Below, in pieces: positions 44,393-57,452 of a stretch of 64,000 bases of DNA. This DNA comes from Perognathus longimembris pacificus (lineage: Eukaryota > Chordata > Mammalia > Rodentia > Heteromyidae), in assembly GCF_023159225.1 (NCBI RefSeq), contig NC_063184.1, positions 15,613,528 through 15,677,527 of the forward strand, in the 5' to 3' direction. Position 1 is the first letter of the stretch. Each line of letters starts with the position of its first letter. The notes below the pieces were generated by a model, which did not search any database, was not told the DNA's origin, and was given only the letters and a program-made list of their open reading frames with translations. The position numbers and the translations under genes were made by a program.

Positions 44393-45899
44393 GTATTTTT
44401 TAATATTAATAGAGATAGACAATAGATATATAATTTGATAAATTAGAAAATTTGCATTATTAGAAATGGTCTCAGAGTATCTAAACAGATCATCATTCAA
44501 CCCCACTAAATAAGAAAATAAGGAACTTTATTATGTGACCTTGCACATATAAATGCAGACATATATAAGTGCATAAGTATACACATGCACATATATATCA
44601 TTATTACCTCTCCCCATTTTATTTTCACCATGCCATGTCACTTAGTACAATCTGGAACCTTTTTGTTTCGTTCCTTGCCAGCTGATGATCAGTTTCCTCA
44701 TCGGGACTCCATTATGACCTATAGCATCCTCTCAATGCATAATTGTAGATTGAGAAATGATAGAGTACTCGGTGTTGTATAATGAATTCCATTTTATATT
44801 GAAAAATTGCACAAGGCTTGAGTTCATGAGGATTTTTATTCACAGCAAATTATAATGGAGAAACTGGAGGGGTGGCTCAGGTGGCCCAGCCAATGAGCAA
44901 AAGCATCAGATAACGAATTGGAGTCCTAGTCTTGATTTTAAAAACTTAGAATAAGAGAAACAAAGATTAAGCAAACTAAATGCAACATTGTAAATGATTA
45001 TCAGAATAAATACTACAAGTTTGCAAGAATGTGATAAGTTGCTTTAATATGCCTGATCTTTTATTTCTTATTCCACTTGCACCAAAGGTGCTTAGAAAGG
45101 GAGGTACAGAAGTCAGCAAAGTACCTGAGAGAAAGAGAGAAGAACAAATGATGAAAGAAGAATCAGAAGTGGGAGGAGAGAGTATTTGATTATTGGTTTC
45201 CAAGAGAACTGAGTGAAGTAAATGAAAACTGTTATACTGAAAAACAACTAAAAACATATTATAGTGAAAAACATAACAGTAGCAGAATTCTAAAATATGA
45301 AAGATAGTATTTTCTTTTATATCTGAAGAAGAGAATAAGAGATGTTTTAACAATTTGCACACTTATCTAGAAATAATTCCTTTAAAAAACAAGTCAGAAA
45401 TGTCAAAAATAATAGAGCAAATTATATTATCCGTATTATTAGAGTTAGACTTTCTTTTAAGTTTTTCACTGAATTATCACTAACTTATTGTTAACTATAG
45501 GAAATGCTTTCAAAATACATAGTCAATATTTCAAAGAAAATTTAATTTTAGTGGTTATTTATAAGAATTCTCTATAAATATATGTACACATATACTTTTG
45601 TTTAAAAGACATTAAATAAAAAGTAGCTCAGATGTATTAAGGGCATAGTTGTAATTTTGAACTGCCCTCCTTTCTTTCATGTGTATACCTGTCACAAAAC
45701 AAACCTAGACTTTAAGTTGTGTTCAAATAATACAATTATTTTTCTTTCATCATAGCTGGGCATCAAAATTCTGTTTCTTCCCTTTCATGTTTCGAATGAC
45801 AACACTCAAACGACTATTGTTTCTTTTAAAAACATCATAAAGCAAGCCTTAAAAACGTCTTTCTGAAAAATGAGAAATTTACAATACATTTTGGCCTTC

Positions 45900-46260
45900 A
45901 GACATATACTTTGGACAGTTGTCCAAGTGATGGAGAATGGTGTTCTGATATCTGCATCAGACAGACGAGCAATATGGTAGAAAAGATAGAGGATGTGTTA
46001 TAAGATAATGACACTCCAGGCCTTTGGTGTCAAAAGTTCACCTCATCTAATCCCACCCAGTAAGATTAAATTCAGATAACTGTGGGAGGCAGATGGATCC
46101 TTCCCCCGTGTCTGCCAGGAAGCTGGCTATTACCTGCCTGCCCTTTGGTAAGGAGCAAATGCGTAACAATTTCCGATAAACAACTGGCTGAAATGTAAGG
46201 CAGTTATCTGTCTGTAATTCTATTTCAACTTCCTCTGCCTTATCATAAACACGTTGATGT
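45900..46260. promoter_or_regulatory. Candidate enhancer with clustered GATA motifs
   Basis: A repeat-free intronic stretch with WGATAR motifs at 45984-45989, 46003-46008, 46074-46079, 46204-46209 (reverse) and 46240-46245 (reverse), plus one TAATCC. Motif clustering is seen. Regulatory function is inference. Confidence 0.3.
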
Positions 46261-46986
46261 TAGTGCCATCCTTAGCTACACCAAATTTCATTACAAATTA
46301 TTACTGGAACTTTATGAAATTAAGTAAACACAGCTGGCTTTGTTTTAGCAACATCTAATTTTGCTGCAAAGAACTTTATATCAAATAGAGGAAAAAAATT
46401 TACACAATCAAAATGTAATAGCATTTTTAAGCAATACAAAACTTTTGGTGGAAAACAAAAAAATTCAATGATCATAAGGTATATCTATATTTTTATATAG
46501 AAAAGAGAAAGAAAAATAAGATCATAACTGTTGACCATAATGCTTAGTTTCCTCTATTTCATTTCCAGAAATATCCTCTATTTCATATTTATTTTACAGG
46601 AGCCACAAACATTTATACTATTACTGATTCTTTTTAAAAATGTACTGTCCTTATAAAACAACTTAAGCCAATTTTAAAGGATGGTACATAGTGTTACACA
46701 ATAATAAAGAGCATTTGTTGTAATAAGTTGTAATTATGAAGAACTATTAGTAGATTTTAGAAGAGTAAAGGAGGTGAACGATAACTGATGTAGCTGACCA
46801 GACAGAACCAGGAATTTTTAAGAGGTACTACTTGACCACTTCCCAAAGTTGATCAAGTACAGTTATTGGACACCTGTAGAAGTGGGGAGAATGTGTCTGG
46901 GGATTCGAAAAAGGATGAATTACAAAAAAAAAAAAATCAGAAACTGCTTATTTCTTAATATGCTACAAAAATAAAAAAGATCAAGC

Positions 46987-47222
46987 TGGCCACTGGTGGC
47001 TCATACCTACAATCCTAGCTTCTCAGGAGGCTGAGATCTGAGGATCATGGTTCAAAGCCAGCCTGGGCAGCAAAGTCCATGAGATTCTTATCTCCAATTA
47101 ACTACCTGTAAAATGGAAGTGGCACTGTGGCTTAAGTGGTAGAGTGCTAGCCTTGAGTTGAAGGGCTCAGGGACAGTGCCCAGGTCCAGAGTTCAAGCCC
47201 CATGATCAACCAGAACAAAAAA
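46987..47222 (+). repeat. B1-ID dimeric SINE
   Basis: CTGGCCACTGGTGGCTCATACCTAC ... AGCCAGCCTGGGCAGC ... GTGGCTTAAGTGGTAGAGTGC ... TTCAAGCCCCATGATC. Confidence 0.88.
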
Positions 47223-47329
47223 AATATAAGAAAAATCATTTTAAGAACTAAAAATGAACTCCTGGAAATTATAAGCTACAGTTTCCAGGAAGATCAAATA
47301 TTCAATTGCTAAATATAAAACAAAGGAAG

Positions 47330-47475
47330 AGTAGGGTTGGGAAAGATGGAAGAGAACATGCACAGAGTAACCTTGACTAAGATGCATTGCACTTACAAAC
47401 TAACTTGTTGACTTGAATCCTCTTTGATCAACTACTTAAAGATAATAATGAAAAGAAAAACCAAAATAAAGCCAT
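47330..47475 (+). mobile_element. Old short retroposon tail
   Basis: GGTTGGGAAAGATGG ... ACTAAGATGCATTGCACTTAC ... AACTTGTTGACTTGAATCC ... AAAGATAATAATGAAAAG. Same family as the 37006-37125 segment. Confidence 0.5.
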
Positions 47476-47482
47476 AGCTTCT

Positions 47483-47684
47483 GGGGCTGGGAATGTGGCT
47501 CAGTGCTAGAGTGCTTGCCTAGTATGCAGGAAGCCATGGGTTCGATTCCTCAGCGCCACATAAACAGAAAAAGCCAGATGTGTCTCTGTGGCTCAAGTGG
47601 TAGAGTGCTAGCCTTGAGCAAAAGAAGCTCAGGCACAGTTCCCAGGCCCTGAGTTCAAGGCCTAGAACTGGCAAAAAAAAAAAA

Positions 47685-47722
<38 letters not shown>

Positions 47723-47756
47723 GGAAGGAAGGAAGGAGAAAGAAAGAAAAAAATAA
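47483..47756 (+). repeat. ID-dimer SINE with long GA/GGAA tail
   Basis: GGGGCTGGGAATGTGGCTCAG ... AGAACTGGC, A16, (GA)n, (GGAA)n. ATAGCTTCTGGGG before it and AATAGCTTCTGGGG after the tail form the duplication, so the whole microsatellite belongs to the SINE tail. Confidence 0.9.
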
Positions 47757-47761
47757 ATAGC

Positions 47762-47845
47762 TTCTGGGGGCATAATTCAGTGACAGAGTATATGATTAAC
47801 TTGCATGAGGCCTTGGATTTGATCCCCAGCACCAAATAAAAAAGA
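47762..47845 (+). repeat. ID monomer SINE
   Basis: GGGGGCATAATTCAGTGACAGAG ... GGATTTGATCCCCAGCACC plus an A-rich tail. Confidence 0.65.
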
Positions 47846-48175
47846 AAGAAAGGAAACGGTGCAAGAACTTGAATACATAAAACCACACTTTAAGAATGGA
47901 TCTTGGAGTTAACAAGCAAGAAATAAGATCTGAAATCCACAATAAAAAAGTTATACCTCTGTTTAAAAATTTAGTTCTGCAGACCTCTGTAGATAAAAAT
48001 AAAACCAGAAGCAGCTACAAACTATTTTAAGTCAAATAATGAGCTAGAAAATTACTTTCCACATATAAGGCTAAAAAAGAATTAATAAATTTGCTAACTA
48101 AAAAATACACAAATCTATTAGGAAAAGATGAATATCTTAATAAAAATCAAACAGTTATTTTAAAAGTTCCTGTGT

Positions 48176-48399
48176 GCTGGGTGCCAGTGGCTCATGCCTA
48201 TAATCCTAGCTACTCAGGAGATTGAGGATTGGTGGCTAGCCTGGGCAGAAAAGTCCCGATGAGACTGTTATCTCCAATTAACCACTCAAAAACCAGAAGT
48301 GGTGCTGTGGTTCCAAATGGCAGAGTGCTAGCCTTGAGCAAAAGAGCTCAGGAACAGTGCCCAGGCCCTGAGTTCAAGTCTCACGACCAACAAAAAAAA
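48176..48399 (+). repeat. B1-ID dimeric SINE
   Basis: GCTGGGTGCCAGTGGCTCATGCC ... CCGATGAGACTGTTATCTCC ... TTCAAGTCTCACGACCAAC plus A-tail. Confidence 0.87.
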
Positions 48400-49019
48400 A
48401 GTTCATGTATTAGCATTGAAATACAATGGTTAAGTCTAGATTAAAATGCTCAAGATTATTAGTAGTGCATATTAAAACAACAGAATATCATTTGAGACCT
48501 ATTACATTATTAAAGAATAAAGTTAAAATATTAATAGTATCTAGGGCTAACAAATATAGTCAATAAATAGACAACTCATATATGGATAGTGAGTATATAA
48601 ATTAGCTCAACTTTTATGAAATTTTCTTACAAGTCATCAAAAGCTCTTTAATGGAACAATTCCACTTTCGGAAATTCATCCTAAGTCAATCATAAGATTA
48701 TTGCATAAATATCATCTATAACAATGAGCATATAACATTGACATTTATAAGATAGACATGATTCAACTGTTAGTAAGGATTTGCTAAACAAAACTATCAT
48801 AAATCTCTATAAATTATGATATATCATTTATCTATCTATGAACGATATATCATATAAACTGTGATATATAAACTATAGATGATATAGTTATGTATATATG
48901 AAGAATATTATACAATTAAGAGATGTGAATTTATATTAACTGACATGAAAAGAGGTCCATGATGAACTGATGGATGAATGAATTGCAAGCTGGCAGAAAA
49001 TAATACATGGTCTATTTTG

Positions 49020-49020
<1 letters not shown>

Positions 49021-49058
<38 letters not shown>

Positions 49059-49059
49059 G
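49021..49059 (+). repeat. (GT)n microsatellite
   Basis: About 18 GT units. Confidence 0.95.
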
Positions 49060-50504
49060 GAAAATACCTGCAATGGCATGGGAGTTATTGCAATGTCACA
49101 GCTTTTAACTCTGGGACATGACTACTAATTACTGCTCTCCTCATTTTTATTTGACTTTGCTGTCTGTGTTACAAAGAAAACAACCAATCTTCTGTGTCAT
49201 TTTGAGATTAGGATTGTGAATGAGTTCTGAAGGTAGAAATAACTAGCCAGACAGGGTACATATGTGGAAAAGATAGGTCTTTATGCTTTTACACGAATAA
49301 CAAAGAAAAGCATTTCTAGATAGAGTTAAATTTAGAATAAACATTTTCTTTTCTGTTTTTAGAATGTGAGGTCAGAAGCTTTCTTGGTAACTCTATGATT
49401 CCTTTGCTCACTCTGGTACTGTCTTTCATGTTTGTATAAAATTATAATTCAAAGTAAACATTTTACAATTCAAAATATCTGACATTTTAAAAAATGTACA
49501 TTGTGGAAAAATAGGCAGTTTTCACTTGTAAATGTTTTTCATTGCATTTGCAAGCTCACTTACTTCAATGCACTCTTGGCTTCAATAAGCCTGGCCTTAC
49601 TACTGAATAGCCACAATTACACAGCATTTGTCATTGCCTTTTACCCTTTTCTGTGGCAGCATGTGGCCTCCCTGACCTCAGCAAGAGGAACAGGAGGAAA
49701 ACAAGTCCTGCCTAGATGGTTTTGATGTCCACCCAGACACATGCAGTGATTGCCCTTCCTCTCTTTTAGTTCTTGATGTAATGAATAGGTTCGAGGGAGC
49801 ATTACCGTCCTTGCTATAAGCGAGGGCAGTTTTCTAGGCAAGTGTTTCAATGTAAAGCATGGTGTAAGTATTCTGAATGGATGAATCTGTGCACGCTAAC
49901 TGTACCCAACATATTTCCTTTCTTGCTCTGAATCTCTGCTTCTCTCTATTTTATCACTTGACTGTAAAGATGTAAACTTCGGCACGTGGAACCCAAGTCG
50001 AACTTGTGACACATGGCTCTCACAACCATCTATGAAGCTCTGGGACTTGACACAATGCAAGGAACCCTGGGTTTTATAATGAGGTAACCACTCTCCTCTT
50101 TCCTGGTGCCACAGCTCCACTCCAGAGAAGCTAGGTGTCTTGTACGTAAAAGCTCCTCACACACACAAAAAAAAAGACAAAAAGCCTCCTCACACCTGCA
50201 ATTCAGAGGATTTGAGAATTGGGAACCTGATTCAAATCTATGCATAGCTAATCATCCTAAGGGATATGTATCCTTTCTGAAATAAAAGACCTGTGAAGTG
50301 GGTATGTAACTGATGTCATCAAAATGAACCTCTCAGTTTGGCTGAGTCTTGATCATCAGGCCTCCAGTATGGTGCCGAGTACTCTAGTTCATTTCTGAAA
50401 TTTTGCCCTTCCTCATGATAACTCTGCAGCCACACATTAATGACAGATATTTATGGCTTAAACTGATTTAATTTCTATTTTGAAAATTTTAAAGGAGAGA
50501 ATGA

Positions 50505-50630
50505 AGAGAACAGAAGACACTGTACAAAAGGAAATGTACTCATTACCTGACTCATGTAATTGTAAACCCTCTGTAATATGACCTCTATAATAACAATACA
50601 GTAAATTAAGAATAATAAAAAATACCAGAT
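50505..50630 (+). mobile_element. Truncated L1 3' end (old)
   Basis: GTACAAAAGGAAATGTACTC, TGTAATTGTAAACCCTCTGTAATATGACC and an A/T-rich end. A diverged relative of the other tails. Confidence 0.6.
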
Positions 50631-51729
50631 TGTATCCACAAACATGCACAATTAAAAAAGTCAATTCAAAAAAATACTTACTCTTGCATATATATTTTCC
50701 TGTAAGAGAGAGAAAAAGGTAAATTGTGTAAATATCTGAAGTAATATGTAACATTACAAAACAGTTATTTTGTTATGTAAAATAGTTTTATGACCACCCA
50801 ATGGAGTTAGGTTAGTCTCATTGCTTTATAATCATGTTACTAAATTTTCATTTTCAGTATTTACCATTTTTGTTTTATACTTTATATAAAACTGAAAACT
50901 TGTGATTCATATTATAGTTAGAAAGTTTTATTCACTTAAAAGTAGACTAAATTTTCTTTAAATTATCAAAAAATATAACAATGTGTGTAACCGAGATTGC
51001 AGAAAACTATTGTTAAATGCTCTATAATATCTCTGTATCATTTTAAGACAGGGTATAAACTATTTACCTACCAATAATTCTCAAAAAAGCCTTAACTAAG
51101 GTACTACTAGCATCTGTGGCTACCATTTTGCTCTTACAAAACTGAAGCCATTCCATGGAAACGTAGTATAGGATCTTTTTCTCTTCCACCTTCTCTTTAT
51201 CCCATTTCCTGACATTCACCCTCCACCCCATAGGGTTATAGTCATGGCAACCACACAAATTCCTTGCCAGGCATCCTCTGGCCTGAGGCCTTTCCATTGT
51301 CGTCCTCTGCCCAGATTTTTCAAAGTAACAGCTGCTATAGTTTTAGAAAAATATGTATGGCTTTTTAAAGAACTCCTCTACTACCCTGGATTGTTCTAGA
51401 AATCGCCCACTACTAACCATTTCCTGCCAACACTTCCCTCCCTTCATTTTTCTGTTCACACTCTTTGCCCAACTTCTGTCTTCTTGTTGTGAGGAATTTG
51501 TCTAGAATTCTTTTTAGATAACAGATCAGAAAATTTGGAAACGATGAATAAAAATAAAAATTTCCAAGCAAACAAACAATGTGATTGTTTAGAAAGCAAA
51601 GTACTTTGAAGTTAAAAAGAAAGATTAATACTTTTTATAATTCCTGAAGACATACAATCTCTTCCTCTCTCCTCCTTCTTTCTGTGCCCCTTTCTCAGTA
51701 CTTGTGTTTGCTTTGCTTGCACTCTATCA

Positions 51730-51872
51730 CTTAAACCATGCCTTAATCCCTGTTTTTTTGCTGGTTATTTCAGAGATGAAATCTGCCCTAGCTGGTTTCA
51801 AACCAGGTTCCTCCAGACCTCTGCTATCTGAGGAGGTAGGATTTTAGATGTGAGCCACTGACAGCTTCTCTT
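51730..51872 (-). repeat. Old SINE (B1-ID type)
   Basis: - strand: GCTGTCAGTGGCTCACATC ... TACCTCCTCAGATAGCAGAGG ... TTTGAAACCAGCTAGGGC. Decayed. Confidence 0.55.
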
Positions 51873-53095
51873 TTTATTCCAACCAAAGTACCTAAACGTT
51901 GTAATACAAAGTAAGCACTGTGTTTAATCAGTATCACATTTCATAAAAAGGATCCTGAGAAATTTTCTAATGGAGAAACCCACAATCTATCCATTAGGGA
52001 GGGGGCACTACATTATAACTTTTATCACTTAAATCTCTTTTGGGCTAACACGTTCCAGAAGCTAATCCTAGCCAAGGAGGAAGTTACATTTTGTCCATTT
52101 GTTCTTCTATAAAGCAATATGATCTATCCACTACCACATCTCCCCTATAGACTCATTGTAATTTGACTCATAAAAGTTTTTTTTATAAGCCTATTCTTTA
52201 AAGATTATCATCTGTGTTCCAACCCAAGGACATATAACAAGGAACTGAAGGAATTTCCAAAAGTGATTTTATTTGTTACATGGAGTATTCCATTTACAGG
52301 TATACATGTACCGTGTGGGGAGTATATTGAAACTGATTCCTCTAGATGGCACACGGCATGAGCTTTTGAATTCTTGAATGAGGCAAGGCTGGGGGGAGCT
52401 ACAAGAGTGATATGAACAGCCTATCAAGATGATTTGAAATGAGGTGTTTTTCTCCTGAGTATGGTAGCATTGGTGAGGAAAAGGATACAGTTTAATTTAA
52501 TTAAGCAATGAGGCATGAAGCTAGAAAAGTGTCTCCCATCTACCCCAAAATAAAGTCCTTCATTCTTTTTCTATTTCAAAATAAACACATCTGTGGGGCC
52601 TCTGACACGTAACCAAGTCTTTAGTGATATTTATAACCAGAGAAAAAATAGAAATGGCAGCAGATATGCTATTCTAATTACAGCTATGCTTTCATGTATA
52701 GCCATTCTAGCTTCACTTTCCTCATACAGATCAGAAACCTTAAATAGCTCCAAAGCAGCTAAGTAATCAGGTCCTCAGTGAACAACTTATATAGCTTTAG
52801 AGACTTCATTAGTACAGTATTGCACACATCTCAGGAGTCAACAATGCCCTCTGTGAACATTCCTTGTTGATTATATAAAAATTTGAAGATCTCAGATTTC
52901 TAGGGAACAGATGCAAATGTAATTGTGCATTGGGATAGCTTTACTCTATTCATCTTTAAGGTCTCCACACTCTGAAATTACTGCTTAGGTTGTATCTATA
53001 CTGATAGGAAAAGCCCATGGACTTGGGAGAAAGCAGTGAGGGAGCACTGGATGCGTGATTCCTCTCCAGTTCTTATCTTTCTTTCTTTCTTTTTT

Positions 53096-53286
53096 TCTTC
53101 CAGTCCTGGGCCTTGGACTCAGGGCCTGAGCACTGTCCCTGGCTTCTTTTTGCTCAAGGCTAGCACTCTGCCACTTGAGCCACAGCACCACTTCTGGCCA
53201 TTTTCTATAGATGTGGTGCCATGGAATCGAACCCAGGGCTTCATGTATACGAGTCACTCTTGCCACTAGGCCATGTTCCCAGCCCC
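53096..53286 (-). repeat. ID-dimer SINE
   Basis: - strand: GGGGCTGGGAACATGGCCTAGTGG ... GGGTTCGATTCC ... GGCCCAGGACTGGAAG. CTTATCTTTCTTT / CTTGTCTTTCTTT flank it. Confidence 0.9.
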
Positions 53287-55184
53287 CTCTTGTCTTTCTT
53301 TAATCTGCATTCCTGAGGTTCTGGCACAGGTAAATGCTCATACCTGGAAGCACCACCCTCACTTTCAAAAGGATCCAAAATTGTTTTCTAGATACAAAGT
53401 TTGTTTTATCCTCTGAATGATAATGGGCTTTGAAGAATAGCCAAGGGTTATATGCTTAAATCTGTTAGAGCCAGGAAATATATCTGTTATCCCTTCAAAA
53501 TTAGTCTTGAACGGAGACAGGGTCTGTGGTTTGCTTAAATGACCCCTTGTGTGTTTATCAAACTTTCCAGGTAGGTTTCTATCTCCCCAGGTATAGTTTG
53601 TATTTTTTGGGAGGCAAGGACTACTTTTAAATATTTTTCAAATATATTTTCAACATTATCTAGTACTCCTAATAAATATTTATTAGACCCTCAATAAACA
53701 TTTTAATTCTGGCAAACTGCAACCTAAATTGCTTGAAAAATCCGCTTTAGCTTCTGAAGCCTGAAGCCACTACTTTTATGGATATTGCTTCACGCCAGGT
53801 TGTTCAGTAGCCCTTTGCATGAGAGAAAATGGAGGCTGCCCCTAATTTTCATTAGAATTGGCAACTGCACTTTGGGGCTCCTTTATTTAGCCACTAGGAA
53901 AAGTCAGAGTGACAGTAATAGCTTTGACTGATTACTTGGCTAGGGAAACCAAGCCCTCAGGGTGCTCTAGACTCTCCATGGCCTATAAACCTGTTTGAAA
54001 ACCTGTTTCTTAGAATTTAAAGCTTAGCTCAATCGAGGTCAGTATTATAGTAATGTCAATAATTTTACTTCTCTCAGCCTTCAGGCATACCAGTACAATT
54101 CATCATCAACTTTACTTTCATGGAAAGGCAACTTTTGGGAAAATAGCCCTACCTTAAAACTACTTTATTTTGATTTCCTTTCCCTTAAGAAGTTGTCCTG
54201 CCAATATTAATTCCTTTGAATTTTGTGCTTTCTAAACCTTAGCACCTCCTAGAGGCTGAAATTCTTTCCCCAAATCAGGAGGGTTCTGAATATGCGAGAC
54301 CAAATAAACCATTAGATCTGAAAGTAGTTTTGAGCAATTAGTACTTGATGAAGTTTCAAAATTACCTCTGCTTCTCACTGCTTTGTAGGTGTATGATACT
54401 AAGCTATATTGCATAAAGGATATTCTGGAAGTATCTATGTCTTTCTCTTAGGAGTCACAGGCTTGATAAACAATTATTACATGTTCCTCTCAATCTGAAT
54501 AGAAAGCTTTATTCCTGGTGAGCAGTCAGAAGCACAACCCAGTGCAGGTTAACGCCATCAACTCTCCTGGTAAGGACCAAGTGAAACCAACTCCCCTCCT
54601 TCACCCCAGGCCCCTGCCCCAGTTGGATCTGTGATAATGATCCAAGGAATTAGCTTCTCGCTTGCTGTAATATTTCTCTTTTCTATTTCTAGAAACTGAA
54701 AAAAGGAAATGACTGAAGATGGACACCTGTTGGATCGAATCTTTCCGCTTGTTTAAAGTAATGGAAAATGTTCATTCATATTCAGGACATCATTACCTGT
54801 CTAGAAGATGCGCTAGCTCCACATTTAGAGGTCTTTGTTCCTAACATGGCTTTTTTAAGATGAATATAACTCCAAACTTTAATTTTTCTCCAAACTGATA
54901 AGCTAGCACTGGATTGAAGTGAAATCAGTCAGAAACAATGAACTAGAACTTCTCATCACACATTTTTTTCAGATCATATTGAACTATTTATAGGTAGGAT
55001 GTAAAATAAAGTCTTATTTATTTTTGTTTTTTTTTTCAGTAGCTTGCTACATTATGAGCACTAAATAAGTGCTCACAATTTAGTGACTTGAATATATTCT
55101 TTTCTATGATATAAAGAAACAGAAGATGAGCTGCAGTTACATTTTGGACAGTAGAGGGCAATGAAGTTGAACTTTCTATGTTCA

Positions 55185-55258
55185 TTTTGAGGTGGTGAGG
55201 ACTGAACTCAAGGCCTTGCACTTGCTAGGTGCTTTTCCACCAAGCTAAATCCCTAACT
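55185..55258 (-). repeat. ID monomer SINE
   Basis: - strand: GGGATTTAGCTTGGTGGAAAAGC ... GAGTTCAGTCCTCACC. Confidence 0.6.
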
Positions 55259-56116
55259 CCTATGTATTTATTTACATTCAAATTTCCTGGGTCCTTCTTA
55301 AACCCACTGGGTCCAATTGTAACTTGGAAAAGATTCCTTCAGAGTAGATTCATGATTTCACTCAATGCCAGGACAAACTTCTTGAAACACAAAGATCCTT
55401 CACGTTCCCATCCCACAAAATAGGGTACATGCGGAGATAAGCTAAGGTGTCAGACTGGTGTACATTGATTTGCAAACCACTGCTGCCCTGGTTGTCTCAT
55501 CTCCAACTCATCAAGGTCATTTGGTGGTGGATAACACCTTAAAAGTGAAAGGCCATAAGCAAACTCTGGGTAAGATAAGGAATAGGATAATAATTTCAGC
55601 TTTAAGTTTCCTAGGAAACTGCATATACAATTAGATCCCATTTTATATGCCCAAACCCAGGCCTGTGTCATGAATATAAAAAAGAATGGGAGAAAATGCA
55701 AATTCTGGGTATCAATATCTATAAACTCATGAAGTAACAATTTTTTAAAAAAAATCTTACTCACACGATGTTTTTTAGCTTTTATAGTGAGAATATTTCT
55801 TTGCCAAGAAAGTATTTATTTATTTATTTATTTATAGGATCCACCCCAGTATTTAGGCATTAAAAAGGTAGGCATGACTAATTATCTTGAAATTAATTTT
55901 AGTAAGGCCTGACTAGTCTTCATAATCTCCCCCTCTTCCGATACAATGAAGGTGAGGAATAAGACCATTCAGGCACTCACTAACCCTATTAACTCACGTG
56001 CGCCATACATCATTTGGCAGGCCCATACTGTCCATATTCCTTAAACTGAGTGGGCACAAGTTGTAGCAGTTATAAGAAAGGGCTTTCCACCCATATTTTA
56101 GTTTTTAGTTAGTTAG

Positions 56117-56319
56117 TTTTTTTTTTTTTTTTTTGGCCAGTCCTAGGCCGTGAACTCAGGGCCTGAGCACTGTCCCTGGCTTCTTTTTTGCTCAAGGCTA
56201 GCACTCTACCACTTGAGCCACTTCTGGCCATTTTCTGTATATGTGGTGCTGAGGAATCGAACCCAGGGCCTCATGTATAGGAGGCAAGCACTCTTGCCAC
56301 TAGGCCATATTCCCAGCCA
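56117..56319 (-). repeat. ID-dimer SINE
   Basis: - strand: GGCTGGGAATATGGCCTAGTGG ... GGGTTCGATTCC ... CCTAGGACTGGCC plus A-tail. CATATTTTAGTTTTT is duplicated at about 56091 and 56319. Confidence 0.92.
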
Positions 56320-56582
56320 TATTTTAGTTTTTGACATTGCATTTTTCTATCTTTTCAGACCCCTGAATCTTCTCCCATGTTATTTTTAGTCAACCTTTCA
56401 GAGAGGAAAAAAAAGTCAACCCAGGCTTCCGACATGGCAGTTTTTCATAAAGTAACACAAAGCAGAGCTCCAACAAGCTGCATAAAACATAGGCTTTTTG
56501 TGCAAGCTTTCATCTAGATCCATTTAGAATGCCCCCTGCAAGGCAACTGAGAGATGGGAATCACCATTTGAAAAGACCTTAC

Positions 56583-56730
56583 TTTAAGGACTGGATACAC
56601 TGGCTCAAATGTTGCTTCAGCTCTTCCTCCTTTTCATAGGACTCCAGTACACTATGTGCTTCGTCGTGGTGATAGCAGTAGATTTTATAAATATCTTCCA
56701 GCGGTGCTTTAATCTGCAAGAATACCTCTC
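56583..56730 (-). CDS. ARHGEF38: ARHGEF38 exon: DH domain, middle part
   Basis: The acceptor is TTTATCAG and the donor GTAAGG. It encodes EVFLQIKAPLEDIYKIYC and then a Glu/Lys-rich helix (ESYEKEEELKQHL). It enters with two bases of a codon and leaves with two. The DH first conserved region is not here, so at least one earlier exon is upstream of the window end. Confidence 0.93.
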
Positions 56731-57023
56731 CTGATAAATGCAGAAGAAAGGCAAAATGATGTCATATTAGACCAAAATAGCATTTCATATGTCCATTTTT
56801 TAACTGTCTTGGCAGGTTATTTTAGAGGGCCTTAATATATTTTCCTTTCCTTCCCTCCTTTGTTCCTTCGTTCTCCTCACCTTCCTTTCTCTTATTAGTC
56901 AAAGGACAAAGAATTTAACAGGTTTCTGTGCAGGATTATGGCTAAGAGAACATGGATCTGTGTATGGGTTTGACTCACACTGTGCTACAAACTGGCTTTG
57001 TTACTTGAGCAACATACTTTCAC

Positions 57024-57452
57024 TTTCTACATCTGTTTCATCATGTATGATATAATATCCACAGTATAGGCCATGCATTAAAAAGTGTTCAAAATTGAGC
57101 AGTGTTTGTGAATAAATCAGAAGTATAGAAGGTGAAGTTTCAGGTACTTGGTAAGTAAATTTTCAATATTTATTTCACTAACATTTCCTGAGATTCTCTG
57201 AAAAGAAAGCAGAGAGATTAGAGAATTATTATTATTATTATTTTATTATATTATTATTATTTTTTTTGCCAGTCCTGGGGCTTGGACTCAGGGCCTGAGC
57301 ACTGTCCCTGGCTTCTTTTTGCTCAAGGCTAGCACTCTACCACTTGAACCACAGCGCTGCTTCTGGCTTTCTTTATATATGTGGTGCTGAGGAACTGAAC
57401 CTTCATGTATACAAGGCAAGCACTCTACCACTAGGCCATATTCCCAGCCCTT
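57024..57452 (-). repeat. Inverted repeat arm 1 (ID-dimer SINE plus 240-bp flank)
   Basis: The SINE at 57264-57452 (-) and its 3' flank 57024-57263 reappear as the reverse complement at 58612-59036. Shared words include CATTTCCTGAGATTCTCTG, GTTCAAAATTGAGCAGT and AGGTACTTGGTAA. I estimate identity at about 85-90% by eye. Confidence 0.88.

Larger units (their letters stand above)
42982..56582 (-). other. ARHGEF38: ARHGEF38 intron inside the DH domain (13.6 kb)
   Basis: The largest intron in the window. It contains SINEs at 43206, 43678, 44290, 46987, 47483, 47762, 48176, 51730, 53096, 55185 and 56117, an L1-like tail near 50505, and microsatellites. 44391-46986 and 48400-51729 are mostly repeat-free. 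45900-46260 has several GATA-type motifs. No exon supported. Confidence 0.8.
17487..56730 (-). other. ARHGEF38: ARHGEF38 gene, exons from mid-DH domain to stop
   Basis: Ten - strand exons, all with GT donors and AG acceptors and all joining in phase, give about 603 residues: distal DH (RhoGEF), BAR, SH3, Ser-rich linker, SH3. This order and the sequence match ARHGEF38, a Dbl-family guanine nucleotide exchange factor of about 777 residues in human, related to ARHGEF37 and DNMBP/Tuba. Such proteins load GTP on Rho GTPases. The BAR domain is expected to bind curved membrane and the SH3s to bind proline-rich partners. The promoter, N-terminus and first part of DH lie beyond 64000. No in-frame stop or frameshift was seen, so the gene looks intact. 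Specific GTPase targets cannot be read from the sequence. Confidence 0.93.

Noticed and set aside
53036..53269. Recurring open frame with [13 protein letters not shown] (also at 42359 and 59010)
   Set aside because: Translation of ID-dimer SINEs on the antisense side. It recurs wherever the SINE does.
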